A stretch of DNA of 54,066 nucleotides from Streptomyces torulosus (GCF_001419765.1 NZ_LIRK01000342.1:1-54066); one strand, 5' to 3'. Positions 17,293 to 26,972 are shown, numbered from the stretch's first letter. Program-made: numbers and translations. The notes: generated by a model not told the origin, from the sequence alone.

Positions 17293-19017
17293 TCAGCCCA
17301 TGAACTTCACGTCGGTGATCGCCTGTTTGTAGCCGGCGCCACTGAACTGGTCGGGCGCCGACTTGGGCACGGCGGTGAGCCAGATCAGAACGTACCGGGT
17401 CTTCACCGGCTTCTTGGCGGAGATCTTCAGGTTGGTGCCGCTGGTCGTGCTCGAGGCGATCTTCGTCATCGAACCGAGAGGGGCGGACGACGAGAGGGAG
17501 TCGGCCGCGTAGAGCGTGGCCGATGTGTGGTCCCCGGTGTAGTACAGCCCTATTGACGCGGCCGACACCTCCTGGGCGGAGCCCAGGTCGTAGACGATGC
17601 CGACACCCTGCTTGTAGGGCGCCAAGGTGGGGCCGTCGTTGAAGGAGTAGGTCCGCCAGTACGTGGAACCGCTCTTGTCGTAGGTCAGATCCACGTCGTC
17701 GGCGTGCTGCGGCTTCCCGTCCGGGTAGTACTCCACAGCACCGCTGATGCCGAGCTTCCGGAGCGGCTTGGCCGTGTTGTCGCCCTTGTCGTTGTCCGTC
17801 GTCTGGCCCGTGTCCGTGTCGTTGGACCGGTCACCGCGCTCCATCAAGGCGTCCGCCAACTGCCAGCTGCCCAGACCGAGCGCGGCGATCAGCAGCGCCG
17901 ACACCGCCCACTTGAGGGCCTTGCCGGTACGGCTCTGCAGCGGCGGCGGAGGGGTCGGAATGGGCTGCGTGGCGCCCGGATGGGGCGACGGACGGCCGTA
18001 CGTGCCCTGCTGGTACGTCGTGCGCTGATAGTCGGGCGGGGCGGTGAACGCCGACTCCGGCGGGCGGATGCGAGGCATCTCACCGATCGCCTTCACCAGC
18101 TCCTCCGGCGTCGTGCACGGAGACTCGTGCCGCGAGGCGGTGGCGCCGTCGTTGGCGAGCGCGCGCATGGAGAGCTCCGACAGACCACGGTGGACACCTG
18201 CCCGTACCTGGTCGGGAGCGATCAGCCCGACGCCCTTGGGGAGCCCGGAGAGGCCGTGCGCGTCGTTCTCGTACGGCCAGCGCTGGGTGAGCGACGCGTA
18301 GAGCAGCGCGCCGATCGCCTCCGTGTCCGTGCGCTGCGGGGTGTCGGAGCTGATGCCGCGCAGCGCCGCATTCACCGCGAGGCCGCGGATGCGCCACTGC
18401 CCGGCGGCGGAGCGCAGAACAGCGCTCGGGTTGAGCCGGAGGTGGGACAGGCCCTCGCGGTGCGCGGCGGCCATGGCGTGCGAGACCTGCGTGACCATCT
18501 GGTACGCGTCATGCGGTTCCAGCGGGCCGGAAGCGAGAAGCGTCGTCAGTTCCGTGGCGTCGGGAAGCCACTCGTGCACCACGTACACGAGGTCGTTCTC
18601 CTCCACGGCGTCCAGTACCTGGACGAAGCGGGGGTCACCCAGCAGCGCCGAGGAACGCGCCGCCGCCAGCACGGCACGGGCGCGTGTGTGGTCGGCGGGC
18701 AGGACATGAACTCCGACCGCACGCCGCAGTTTTTCGTCCACGGCACGCCAACTGCTGAAACCGTCCAGACGGGTGACGCACTCTTCGAGGCGGTAGCGCC
18801 TGGCGAGCTTGTGACCGCTGTGCAGTTCGGGCGGTGTCGTCCTGGAAGGGCTCTCGGTGCCGCCGCTTCCCTGTGCCTCTTCGCTCGCCGAGCTGTCCGT
18901 GTCCCGCTCCCGGTTCTGGGCCTCCCCGTCGGCCGTGGACTGGTCCGCCTGCGCGGTCAGCGGCTCGTCGCCGCTGTTGTCTGCCACGTCGACGGCAGCC
19001 GTGCTCCGTTCCGCCAC
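17293..19017 (-). CDS. Membrane pseudokinase with outside sugar-binding-like domain
   Basis: The 574-residue protein has four parts: an acidic disordered N-terminus (about 70 residues), a kinase-fold domain (about 75-320), one membrane segment (about 369-391) and an outside beta-rich domain resembling F5/8-type carbohydrate-binding modules. Kinase chemistry is lost: where HRDLKP is expected it reads SHLRLNP, DFG is replaced by RGLAVN, and the ATP-binding lysine of VAIK is replaced in RAVGVHVLP. In M. tuberculosis the same pseudokinase and outside domain are fused to MurJ (Rv3910) and recruit FhaA when phosphorylated; here they are a separate gene next to murJ. The GTG at 19017 has AGGAA 8 nt upstream; a GTG at 19077 is a weaker alternative. 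Confidence 0.85.
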   Translation of the reverse strand: MAERSTAAVDVADNSGDEPLTAQADQSTADGEAQNRERDTDSSASEEAQGSGGTESPSRTTPPELHSGHKLARRYRLEECVTRLDGFSSWRAVDEKLRRAVGVHVLPADHTRARAVLAAARSSALLGDPRFVQVLDAVEENDLVYVVHEWLPDATELTTLLASGPLEPHDAYQMVTQVSHAMAAAHREGLSHLRLNPSAVLRSAAGQWRIRGLAVNAALRGISSDTPQRTDTEAIGALLYASLTQRWPYENDAHGLSGLPKGVGLIAPDQVRAGVHRGLSELSMRALANDGATASRHESPCTTPEELVKAIGEMPRIRPPESAFTAPPDYQRTTYQQGTYGRPSPHPGATQPIPTPPPPLQSRTGKALKWAVSALLIAALGLGSWQLADALMERGDRSNDTDTGQTTDNDKGDNTAKPLRKLGISGAVEYYPDGKPQHADDVDLTYDKSGSTYWRTYSFNDGPTLAPYKQGVGIVYDLGSAQEVSAASIGLYYTGDHTSATLYAADSLSSSAPLGSMTKIASSTTSGTNLKISAKKPVKTRYVLIWLTAVPKSAPDQFSGAGYKQAITDVKFMG

Positions 19018-19135
19018 CGTCGTTCCTGCCTCCCCATCCGTTGCGCGCTCTGCGGCGCCAAAGCCAATTGTGCCCACAGTCCGCCGCTATGAGCGACACG
19101 CGACGACGGACGATGGTTGTGCGCCTAACCCCGTC

Positions 19136-21355
19136 TCAGCGCCCCAGTCGTCCCCGGACCATACCGACCATCGAGTTGAGCTCTTCGATGCGCATGCGCC
19201 GCGCGGCGACGTAGAAGACACCGAGCAGAACGATTCCTCCCCCGACGAGGGCGAGCATCGAGCCGCCCACGCCCTGTCCCAGACTCCGGCTGATCCCGTA
19301 GCAGGCCGCGCCGCTGACCAGCGCCGCGGGCAGCGACGCGATGGACAGCCGTGCGTACGTCCGCATCACCCTGGAGCCGTCCAGGTCACCGCCCAGCCGC
19401 TGCTTCAGGCGACGCCAGGCGACGCCCACACCGATCATGTAGGCGAGACCGTACGAGGCCGCCATACCGACCACCGCCCAGCGGGCCGGGATCACGAAGA
19501 AGCAGATCGCGGAGGCCCCGGCGTTGACGGCGGCCACGATGACCGTGTTGTAGAACGGCGTCCGCGTGTCCTCGTACGCGTAGAAGGCGCGCAGGACGAC
19601 GTACTGCACGGAGTAGGGGATCAGGCCGAGGCCGAAAGCCATCAGCATGAAGCCCATGTTGGTGGCCTCGACGGTGCCGGAAGAACCGAAGATCAGGGTG
19701 CACATGGGGATGCCCAGCGCGAGGAACCCGAAGGCGATCGGCACGATGGCGACCGCAGTCGTGCGCAGGCCCTGCGAGATGTCGTCGCGGACGGCTCCCG
19801 CGTCGTCCTCGGCCGCCGACCGCGAGATGCGCGGGAGGAGGGCCGCCATGAGGGACACGGTGATGATGGCCTGTGGCAGACCCCAGATCAGCTGGGCGTT
19901 GGCGTAGGACGCGAAGCCGGTGCCCTTGACGTCGGAGCCGATGCCCGCGGAGGTGGCCAGCTGGGTGACCACCAGGGCGCCCGCCTGGTTGGCGAGGACG
20001 AAGAGGATCGTCCACTTGGCGAGCATCGCGGCCTTGCCGAGGCCGTGGCCCTTCCAGTCGAAGCGGAGCCGGAGCCGGAACCCGGTCTCCCGCAGGTAGG
20101 GAATCATCGCCAGGGCCTGCACGACGAGGCCGAGCAGGATGCCCACACCTAGCAGGCGCACGCCCTCCGGCGGGATGTTGCCGACTGTCATCCGGGAGTC
20201 GGCCGCGCTGCCGTAGACCCACAGGAACGCGCCGAGGGTGACGATGATGACGATGTTGTTGAGGACCGGCGTCCACATCATCGCGCCGAACCGCCCGCGG
20301 GCGTTGAGGATCTGCCCCATCACCACGTGGATGCCCATGAAGAAGATGGACGGCAGGAAGTAGCGGGTGAACGTCACGGCGGTCTCGTTGGCCGCGGGGT
20401 TGTTGGCGACTCCCACGGACAGCGCCCGCACCAGGAGCGGGGCCGCGAACATCGCGAGCGCCGTGAGAACGCCGAGAACCACCATGACGAGGGTCAGCAG
20501 GCGGTTGGCGTACGCCTCGCCGCCATCGTCGTCGTCCTTCATCGCACGCACGAGCTGCGGCACGAAGACGGAGTTCAAGCCGCCGCCGACGGTCAGGATG
20601 TAGATCATGGTCGGCAGCTGGTAGGCCACCTGGAAGGCGTCGCCCAGCAGGGCGAGGCCCAGCGCCGAGACGATCATCGCCGAGCGGATGAAGCCGGTGA
20701 GGCGCGAGACCATGGTGCCCGCCGCCATCACGGCGCTCGACTTCAGCAGACCCGAGGCCCGCCCGCCCTTCTTCGGGGCCGGCGCCGCCGCGGGGGCCTG
20801 TGCGGCGGGCTCCTCGTGTTGCGGACGGCCCGGACCGGGGGCCGGAGCGGGGGTCGGGCCGGGCACGGAGGGCTGCCCCACCGGGCCGCTGCCGCTCTGC
20901 TGCTGGTCCCGGAAGAGGTGGGCGAAGGCGTCGGGTTCGTGGCGCTCCTCGCCGGCCTGCGTGACCAGGTCGTCCACTCCGACGAACTGGGTCGTACGGG
21001 CGTTGTCGCCGTACGGCAGATGCCGCGAAGGACCGTCTGGCTCGGGCGCGGGGGTCTGGGCCCACACTCGCGGGTCGGGGGCGTACTGCGACGGCGCCGG
21101 CTGCCCGTAGAGCGGCTGCTGCGGCTGGTGGGCACCCGGAGGCGGAGGGTGCGCGGCGCGGTCGTAGAGCGCCTCGGCCACCGGGTCCTGGGCGGACAGA
21201 TCCCGCGCGCGGTAGGGGTCCTGGTCGTAGGCGTCCTGGAGGTACATGTCCGCAGGAGGCTGCGGCGGCACCTGGGCCGAACCGGGCAGCGAGCCGTCGG
21301 GGTAGCCCGAGTCGGCCGCGCCCGGGCCGCGGTCACCGTCGTACGGCGCGTTCAT
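19136..21355 (-). CDS. murJ: Lipid II flippase MurJ (MviN)
   Basis: MurJ flips lipid-linked peptidoglycan precursor to the outer face of the membrane. The 739-residue protein has an unusually long disordered Pro/Gln/Tyr-rich N-terminus (about 190 residues). About 14 membrane helices of the MOP superfamily follow (SSAVMAAGTMVSRLTGFIRS, later YFLPSIFFMGIHVVMGQILN and RAFYAYEDTRTPFYNTV). The charged N-terminal tail could be a site for phosphorylation or FHA partner binding (inference). It is transcribed after DUF6049 (47-nt gap) and before the pseudokinase. Confidence 0.95.
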   Translation of the reverse strand: MNAPYDGDRGPGAADSGYPDGSLPGSAQVPPQPPADMYLQDAYDQDPYRARDLSAQDPVAEALYDRAAHPPPPGAHQPQQPLYGQPAPSQYAPDPRVWAQTPAPEPDGPSRHLPYGDNARTTQFVGVDDLVTQAGEERHEPDAFAHLFRDQQQSGSGPVGQPSVPGPTPAPAPGPGRPQHEEPAAQAPAAAPAPKKGGRASGLLKSSAVMAAGTMVSRLTGFIRSAMIVSALGLALLGDAFQVAYQLPTMIYILTVGGGLNSVFVPQLVRAMKDDDDGGEAYANRLLTLVMVVLGVLTALAMFAAPLLVRALSVGVANNPAANETAVTFTRYFLPSIFFMGIHVVMGQILNARGRFGAMMWTPVLNNIVIIVTLGAFLWVYGSAADSRMTVGNIPPEGVRLLGVGILLGLVVQALAMIPYLRETGFRLRLRFDWKGHGLGKAAMLAKWTILFVLANQAGALVVTQLATSAGIGSDVKGTGFASYANAQLIWGLPQAIITVSLMAALLPRISRSAAEDDAGAVRDDISQGLRTTAVAIVPIAFGFLALGIPMCTLIFGSSGTVEATNMGFMLMAFGLGLIPYSVQYVVLRAFYAYEDTRTPFYNTVIVAAVNAGASAICFFVIPARWAVVGMAASYGLAYMIGVGVAWRRLKQRLGGDLDGSRVMRTYARLSIASLPAALVSGAACYGISRSLGQGVGGSMLALVGGGIVLLGVFYVAARRMRIEELNSMVGMVRGRLGR

Positions 21356-21402
21356 GGTTACCCCACCTCATCGTCCCCGGGCCCACGGGCCACGACAATC
21401 GC

Positions 21403-23880
21403 TCAACGGTCCACTCTCTCACCCGTTCCGGACCGGTCGGTGTTTTCCGATGCGGTGTCCGTGGCCGGGTCACTCGGGTGCTCCGGCGCGTCTGTCACGG
21501 GCTCGGCCGAGGAATCCCCTTCGTCAGTGTGTACGACTCCGTCAGTGTGTACGACCGAAGTCGCCTCGGTGTTCGCTTCCTCGTCCGGAGAAGTGCTGTC
21601 CGCCGGCTCGTCCTGCGAGGCGCCCTCCGCCGCCTGGCGGGCGGCGGCGCGCTTGCGCTGGGTGTACATCCGGAACCCGGCGAGGACGAGGAGCAGGACA
21701 CCGCCGGCGATGACGAGCATCACCGTGGGAGTGATCTCGGTGACGCTCACCGTGAAGACGACCGGGGAGCCGTACTTCTGGCCGTCCTTCGTGTAGAGCT
21801 GGGCGACGACGTCGACCTTGCCGTTGGCCTTGGCGTTGGTGGTGAACTTCACGGACTCGCTGTGTCCGCCCGAGATGTCGATGGACCGCTCGTCGTAGTC
21901 GTCGTCGCCGATCTTCAGGCGCTTCGGAAGCCGTGACGTGAGGCGTAGGGTCAGGTTGTCGACGCCTTGCACGAGGTTGTTCTGCACGGTCACGGGGATC
22001 GTGGCACTGCGCCCCGAGAGCTTCGTCTCGGACTTCTCGATCAGCCGGACCTGGCTGGTGAGCGTGTCCAGGTAGGACTGCACGCCGTCCCGGTAGGCCC
22101 TCGCGTCCGCGGCGTGCCCCCGCCACGACGTGGACATCTCCCGGTCCATGGTCCGGCCGAAGGGGGTGACCACACGCGACTGGCGGTTGAGGATCACCTT
22201 GAAGCGGTCGAGGTCGCTCTGTGTGCCGTGGATCTCCTCGAACGCCGACTTCGGCAGCGCCTGCTTGCGCAGCGACTTGGGGTACGCCGAGGCGGAAGGG
22301 ATCCTGGTGCTGGCGTTCGGGTCGGGCTTCGCCTCGGACGCCGCGGACAGATCCTGGAACTGCGACCAGGTACCGCCCTGGAGCGTGGTCAGGGCCTGTG
22401 CCATCGTCTGGGCCTGGCTGGCCGAGGGCATGCGCTGCGGGGCGATCACGATGCTGCGCTGCCTGTCGGTCTGCAGGTTCGTCATCAGGCTCTGGGCGAG
22501 GAACCTCTGCACCGCCAGCGTGGAGCTCTCGGCCTTCGTCATGTCGCCCTGGAACGCCGTGGACAGCTGGGCGTCCGCGACGACGGCCGTGGTGCCGCCA
22601 CCGATGGGGCGGGCGGCGGTGGGCGTGTAGGACAGGCCGCGGTTCTCCTGAAGGCTGTCGCTGCGGGCGATCACCGTGTCGGCGCCCGCCGAGGTGGCGA
22701 CCTTGATGATGGACGGGTCCACAGCGCCGTTCACGGGCCATGCGAACTCGGTGTTCGGCTCCACGTGGAGGATGTTCTCGACGGTGTCCGCGGCAACGTC
22801 GGTGGCGTCCTTGAGGCGGCTGAGGGAGCCCGTGACGGCCTTGCCGTTCTGCGCCAGCGACGCCAGATCGGGGTCCGCGAAGGGGAGCGCGACCACTTCC
22901 TTGCCCTGGACCGCGGTCTCGAGGTCGGCCAGCCACGCGTTGGCGACCGCCTGGCTCCTGCCCGGGACGGTCGTGCTTCCGCTTCGGACGCTGTAGCTCT
23001 CGGTCATCGCGACGACGGACGCCAGCAGGTCGGGGTCGATCACCCAGGTGACATCGAGATCCTTGCCCAACGCCAGCATCTGCTCCAGGCGACCGCCCGC
23101 GGAGATCTCCTTGGCCAGGTCGTCGTTGAGGAACGTGGGCGCCTGGCGCTCTCCGGGCCCGGTCTCGGCCGTGAGGTGGCTGGTGGAGATCAGGGGCCAG
23201 AGGTACGTGGTCTTCGTCCTCGAGTCCGCCTCGTCGGGGTGCCACGGGAGGAACGTGCGCTGGATGCCGAGGATCTGGTCGTACCGGGCCGCGGAGGTCT
23301 GGCCCGAGAGGGAGATACCGAGCTGGTAGACGCCGTCCGCATCGAGGTCCAGCTCCTTGACCGGCACTGAGATGGTGAAGGGCTGGGCCACACCGGAAGC
23401 GAGCTTGGAGAACTTCTCCACGTACTTCCCGCCGACCTCCGTCCCGTCGACGAACTGGTCGAACCCGTTGCGCTTGGCCGCGCTGTCGATGGCGGAGCGG
23501 GTCGTGAGGGGAGCCGAGCCCACCCGCAGGCCCACATGGGCGTCCGTGATCGTCTGCTTGCCCCTGTTGGTCACCGTGCCGGAGACGGTGACCGTGTCGC
23601 CGTCGGTGGGCGCGCTGGGGCTGAGCGAGTCGAGCGAGACAGCGACGGTGTTCGTCCCCGTGGCATCGGTCGGCGCGGCCTTCGGCGCCGCCAGTGCCTC
23701 CGGAGCGGCGGAGAGCTGGAGCAGACCGGCCAGCAGCGGCGCCCCGGCGATCAGCGCCCCTGCACGCAGCAGCCAGCGGCGGGCAGGTGAGGGACTGGTC
23801 CCCTGGAAGTCTGCCGCCTCGGCCACGCGCTCGCCCGTCCTCGTCGTCGTCAGTGGTCGTCGGAATGTGCGTCCACGCAT
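21403..23880 (-). CDS. DUF6049 family membrane-anchored protein
   Basis: This exported protein of about 825 residues has unknown function. A hydrophobic signal-like segment (about residues 33-60: LLRAGALIAGAPLLAGLLQL, then an AxA-type end at ALAAP) leads to a large outside region with beta-sandwich stretches. One C-terminal membrane helix (TPTVMLVIAGGVLLLVLAGF) and an acidic, Thr/Asp/Glu-rich cytoplasmic tail of about 90 residues follow. It is the first gene of the operon with murJ, the pseudokinase and the ECF sigma pair, matching Rv3909 in M. tuberculosis. The start at ATG 23880 avoids running into the divergent nucleotidyltransferase promoter; earlier in-frame starts exist. Its context suggests a role in envelope assembly. 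Confidence 0.85.
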   Translation of the reverse strand: MRGRTFRRPLTTTRTGERVAEAADFQGTSPSPARRWLLRAGALIAGAPLLAGLLQLSAAPEALAAPKAAPTDATGTNTVAVSLDSLSPSAPTDGDTVTVSGTVTNRGKQTITDAHVGLRVGSAPLTTRSAIDSAAKRNGFDQFVDGTEVGGKYVEKFSKLASGVAQPFTISVPVKELDLDADGVYQLGISLSGQTSAARYDQILGIQRTFLPWHPDEADSRTKTTYLWPLISTSHLTAETGPGERQAPTFLNDDLAKEISAGGRLEQMLALGKDLDVTWVIDPDLLASVVAMTESYSVRSGSTTVPGRSQAVANAWLADLETAVQGKEVVALPFADPDLASLAQNGKAVTGSLSRLKDATDVAADTVENILHVEPNTEFAWPVNGAVDPSIIKVATSAGADTVIARSDSLQENRGLSYTPTAARPIGGGTTAVVADAQLSTAFQGDMTKAESSTLAVQRFLAQSLMTNLQTDRQRSIVIAPQRMPSASQAQTMAQALTTLQGGTWSQFQDLSAASEAKPDPNASTRIPSASAYPKSLRKQALPKSAFEEIHGTQSDLDRFKVILNRQSRVVTPFGRTMDREMSTSWRGHAADARAYRDGVQSYLDTLTSQVRLIEKSETKLSGRSATIPVTVQNNLVQGVDNLTLRLTSRLPKRLKIGDDDYDERSIDISGGHSESVKFTTNAKANGKVDVVAQLYTKDGQKYGSPVVFTVSVTEITPTVMLVIAGGVLLLVLAGFRMYTQRKRAAARQAAEGASQDEPADSTSPDEEANTEATSVVHTDGVVHTDEGDSSAEPVTDAPEHPSDPATDTASENTDRSGTGERVDR

Positions 23881-24061
23881 GGTAACGATGCGCGCCGAGG
23901 TGAAGTGCCGCGGTCCGCGCCACAAGATCGGGCGGCGGGACCGGGCTGTCCCTGTATGTACACGTATCAAAGGGGCCGGGGATGGGGTCATCTACGCGAA
24001 ACCGTTGTGCACGTTCAATGAAGGCGACCACCGCCACGGTGGCCACGTACCCTTTTCTGTT
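23881..24061. promoter_or_regulatory. Divergent promoter region, DUF6049 / pcnA
   Basis: This 181-bp spacer between divergent genes should carry both promoters. No consensus elements or strong ribosome sites could be assigned. Confidence 0.4.
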
Positions 24062-25501
24062 GTGCCGAACGCCAACGAACAGTCCAGTGCCCTGAGCCAG
24101 GTGCAGCGCCGCGCGGTGAGTGAACTGCTGCGCGTCGCCCCCGTCGCCGACGATCTTGCCCGCCGTTTCCAGGAGGCGGGTTTTTCGCTGGCCCTGGTCG
24201 GCGGGTCGGTCAGGGACGCGCTGCTCGGCCGGCTCGGAAACGACCTGGACTTCACGACGGACGCCCGCCCCGAGGACGTGCTGAAGATCGTGCGTCCCTG
24301 GGCCGACGCCGTATGGGAGGTCGGGATCGCCTTCGGCACGGTAGGGGCCCAGAAGGACGGCTACCAGATCGAGGTCACGACGTACCGGTCGGAGGCCTAC
24401 GACCGGACCTCCCGCAAGCCGGAGGTGTCGTACGGCGACTCCATCGAGGAAGACCTCGTGCGGCGTGACTTCACCGTCAACGCGATGGCGGTGGCGCTGC
24501 CGGAGAAGGAGTTCATCGACCCGCACGGTGGGCTCGAGGATCTAGCGGCGCGAGTGCTGCGCACCCCCGGTACGCCGGAGGAGTCGTTCTCCGACGACCC
24601 GCTGCGCATGATGCGGGCCGCTCGATTTGCCGCGCAGCTCGACTTCGAGGTCGCGCCGGAGGTCGTCTCGGCGATGACCGACATGGCCGGCCGGATCGAG
24701 ATCGTGTCCGCGGAGCGGGTGCGGGACGAGCTGAACAAGCTGGTCCTCTCCGCGCACCCCCGCACGGGTCTGACCCTGCTGGTGGACACCGGTCTCGCCC
24801 AGAACGTCCTGCCCGAGCTTCCCGCGCTGCGGCTGGAGCGTGATGAACACCACCGGCACAAGGACGTCTACGACCACACGCTGATCGTCCTGGAACAGGC
24901 GATCGCGCTTGAGGAGAACGGGCCCGACCTCACCCTCCGCCTCGCCGCGCTGCTGCATGACATCGGCAAGCCCCGTACGCGGCGCTTCGAGACGGATGGC
25001 CGGGTCTCCTTCCATCACCACGAGGTGGTCGGGGCCAAGATGACCAAGAAGCGCATGACGGCCCTCAAGTACTCCAATGACCTCATCAAGGACGTCTCGC
25101 GTCTTGTCGAGCTCCATCTGCGCTTCCACGGGTACGGCACCGGAGAGTGGACGGACTCCGCCGTCCGCCGCTACGTCCGCGACGCGGGTCCGCTCCTCGA
25201 TCGCCTTCACAAGCTGACCCGCTCCGACTGCACCACGCGGAACAAGCGCAAGGCGAGTGCGCTGTCCCGTGCGTACGACGGTCTGGAGGAGCGCATCGCG
25301 CAGCTTCAGGAGCAGGAGGAGCTGGACGCCATCCGTCCAGACCTCGACGGCAACCAGATCATGGAGATCCTGGGCGTCGGCCCGGGCCCGGTCATCGGGC
25401 AGGCCTACAAGTTCCTGCTGGAGCTGCGGCTGGAAAACGGGCCGATGGAGCATGACGAGGCGGTGGCGGCGCTCAAGGAGTGGTGGGCTCAAATGCCCTA
25501 G
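24062..25501 (+). CDS. pcnA: CCA tRNA nucleotidyltransferase / poly(A) polymerase family
   Basis: It adds or repairs the 3' CCA of tRNAs, or tails RNA; in actinobacteria this protein is the CCA-adding type. The 479 residues contain the class II head motif LVGGSVRDALLGRLGNDLDF (GG...DxD), RRDFTVNAMAV, and DDPLRMMRAARFAAQLDF. A C-terminal HD phosphohydrolase domain (LAALLHDIGKPRTRR, then FHHHEVVGA) follows. The GTG at 24062 is chosen from conserved spacing; there is no clear Shine-Dalgarno. In M. tuberculosis a mutT-type gene lies between the equivalents of this gene and DUF6049; it is absent here. Confidence 0.93.
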   Translation: MPNANEQSSALSQVQRRAVSELLRVAPVADDLARRFQEAGFSLALVGGSVRDALLGRLGNDLDFTTDARPEDVLKIVRPWADAVWEVGIAFGTVGAQKDGYQIEVTTYRSEAYDRTSRKPEVSYGDSIEEDLVRRDFTVNAMAVALPEKEFIDPHGGLEDLAARVLRTPGTPEESFSDDPLRMMRAARFAAQLDFEVAPEVVSAMTDMAGRIEIVSAERVRDELNKLVLSAHPRTGLTLLVDTGLAQNVLPELPALRLERDEHHRHKDVYDHTLIVLEQAIALEENGPDLTLRLAALLHDIGKPRTRRFETDGRVSFHHHEVVGAKMTKKRMTALKYSNDLIKDVSRLVELHLRFHGYGTGEWTDSAVRRYVRDAGPLLDRLHKLTRSDCTTRNKRKASALSRAYDGLEERIAQLQEQEELDAIRPDLDGNQIMEILGVGPGPVIGQAYKFLLELRLENGPMEHDEAVAALKEWWAQMP

Positions 25502-25533
25502 GTTCCGGGGGGCTGCCTCAGCGACGGCGCGAT

Positions 25534-25547
25534 GTTTCACGTGAAAC
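25534..25547. other. parS site 6
   Basis: Perfect GTTTCACGTGAAAC within a 20-bp perfect palindrome (GAT...ATC), between the convergent pcnA and MFS genes. Confidence 0.95.
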
Positions 25548-25554
25548 ATCGGGC

Positions 25555-26871
25555 TCAGGTCACCGTGCGCCGGCCTGTCTGGTGCGACTGCTTCGCCATT
25601 CCGAAGCGCGCCATGCCCACGGCGACGGCTCCATAGATCACTGCCACCGTGATCACCAGGGCGACGGAGCGGCCGTCGGGAGGGAGTATCAGCGCGGCCA
25701 CTGCCGCGGCGCCGACGAACGCCACGTTGAAGAGAACGTCGTAGAGCGAGAAGACACGACCGCGGTAGCCGTCGTCGACGGCTGACTGCACGATCGTGTC
25801 CGTCGAGATCTTCGCTCCCTGAGTGACGAGCCCCAGGACGAACGCGGCGACCAGCATGGGTCGCTCCGTGAAGGGCAGGCCGAGAGCGGGTTCCAGTACG
25901 GCGGCGGTTGCGGCGCACGTCACGATCCAGAGGGCCGGCCCCAGACGTCCAGTCGCCCAGGGCGTCAGCACGGCCGCGGTGAAGAAACCCGCCCCCGAGA
26001 TCCCCACGGCGAGTCCGAGCAGAGCGAGCCCCTCCTCCGCGTCGGCCGCTCCTGATGGTGATGACGACCAGGCGTACCGGCACAGCATCAGCACCATGAC
26101 CGTGAGGGCGCCGTAGCAGAACCGCATCATCGTCATCGACGCGAGCGCCCACGCCGCTGCCCGCCGCCCCGGTGCGACGAGATGTCGTACGCCCGCCACC
26201 AGCCCCCGTGCCGTGCCGGCGATCGCGACACCCAACCGCGTCTGTATCCACGCGGGGTCCGGGCCGAGCAGATCCCGGGCGAGGCGCAGCGAGGCGAGGG
26301 CCGCGCACAGATACAGCGCCGAGCCGAGGAGGACCACCACGGCATCCGAGTCCGAGCCCAGCAGCCGTACGACGAAGGCGAGTCCACCGCCCGCTGTCGC
26401 GGCGAGCGTGCCGGCGGTGGGAGAGAGGGAGTTGGCGACCACCAAGCGGTCGGCATCGACCACACGGGGCAGTGAGGCGGAGAGCCCGGCCAGCACGAAG
26501 CGGTTGACCGCCGTGACGCAGAGCGCGGAGACGTAGAAGAGCCAGTCCGGAACGTGGATCAGGATCAGGACGGCCGTCACCGACGCGAGCAGTGCGCGCA
26601 GCAGATTGCCGTGGAGCAGCACCTGACGGCGCCGCCAGCGGTCCAGCAGGACACCGGCGAAGGGCCCCACGAGGGAGTAGGGAAGGAGCAGGACGGCCAT
26701 GGCCGAGGCGATCGCCGCGGCCGACGTCTGCTTCTCCGGGGAGAAGACGACGTAGGTGGCGAGCGCGACCTGGTAGACCCCGTCCGCTCCTTGGGAGAGC
26801 AGTCGTACGGCGAGCAGACGCCGGAAGTCCCGGAAGCGCAGGAGCACCCGCAGGTCTCGTACGACAGCCAT
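25555..26871 (-). CDS. MFS transporter
   Basis: This membrane protein of about 438 residues has 10-12 predicted helices and belongs to the major facilitator superfamily. The loop between helices 2 and 3 has the family-type GPFAGVLLDRWRRRQVLLHG (G-x3-D-R-x-R-R). Substrate unknown; the resemblance is to enterobactin/macrolide-type exporters. ATG 26871 is chosen over an upstream ATG because the conserved N-terminal helix starts shortly after it. It lies downstream of ino1, separated by a terminator, and ends next to parS site 6. Confidence 0.85.
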   Translation of the reverse strand: MAVVRDLRVLLRFRDFRRLLAVRLLSQGADGVYQVALATYVVFSPEKQTSAAAIASAMAVLLLPYSLVGPFAGVLLDRWRRRQVLLHGNLLRALLASVTAVLILIHVPDWLFYVSALCVTAVNRFVLAGLSASLPRVVDADRLVVANSLSPTAGTLAATAGGGLAFVVRLLGSDSDAVVVLLGSALYLCAALASLRLARDLLGPDPAWIQTRLGVAIAGTARGLVAGVRHLVAPGRRAAAWALASMTMMRFCYGALTVMVLMLCRYAWSSSPSGAADAEEGLALLGLAVGISGAGFFTAAVLTPWATGRLGPALWIVTCAATAAVLEPALGLPFTERPMLVAAFVLGLVTQGAKISTDTIVQSAVDDGYRGRVFSLYDVLFNVAFVGAAAVAALILPPDGRSVALVITVAVIYGAVAVGMARFGMAKQSHQTGRRTVT

Positions 26872-26894
26872 GGGGCACAGCCTCACATAGGGGG

Positions 26895-26925
26895 AGGGTC
26901 CCCGGGTGTACGACCCGGGGACCCT
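26895..26925 (-). terminator. ino1 terminator
   Basis: Perfect 13-bp stem (AGGGTCCCCGGGT with its complement at 26913-26925) and a 5-nt loop, about 47 nt after the ino1 stop and just before the MFS start. Confidence 0.8.
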
Positions 26926-26972
26926 CAACGACCCGTAGAGCGAGTGAACTTAGCGCACCGCGCCTCGTTCCG

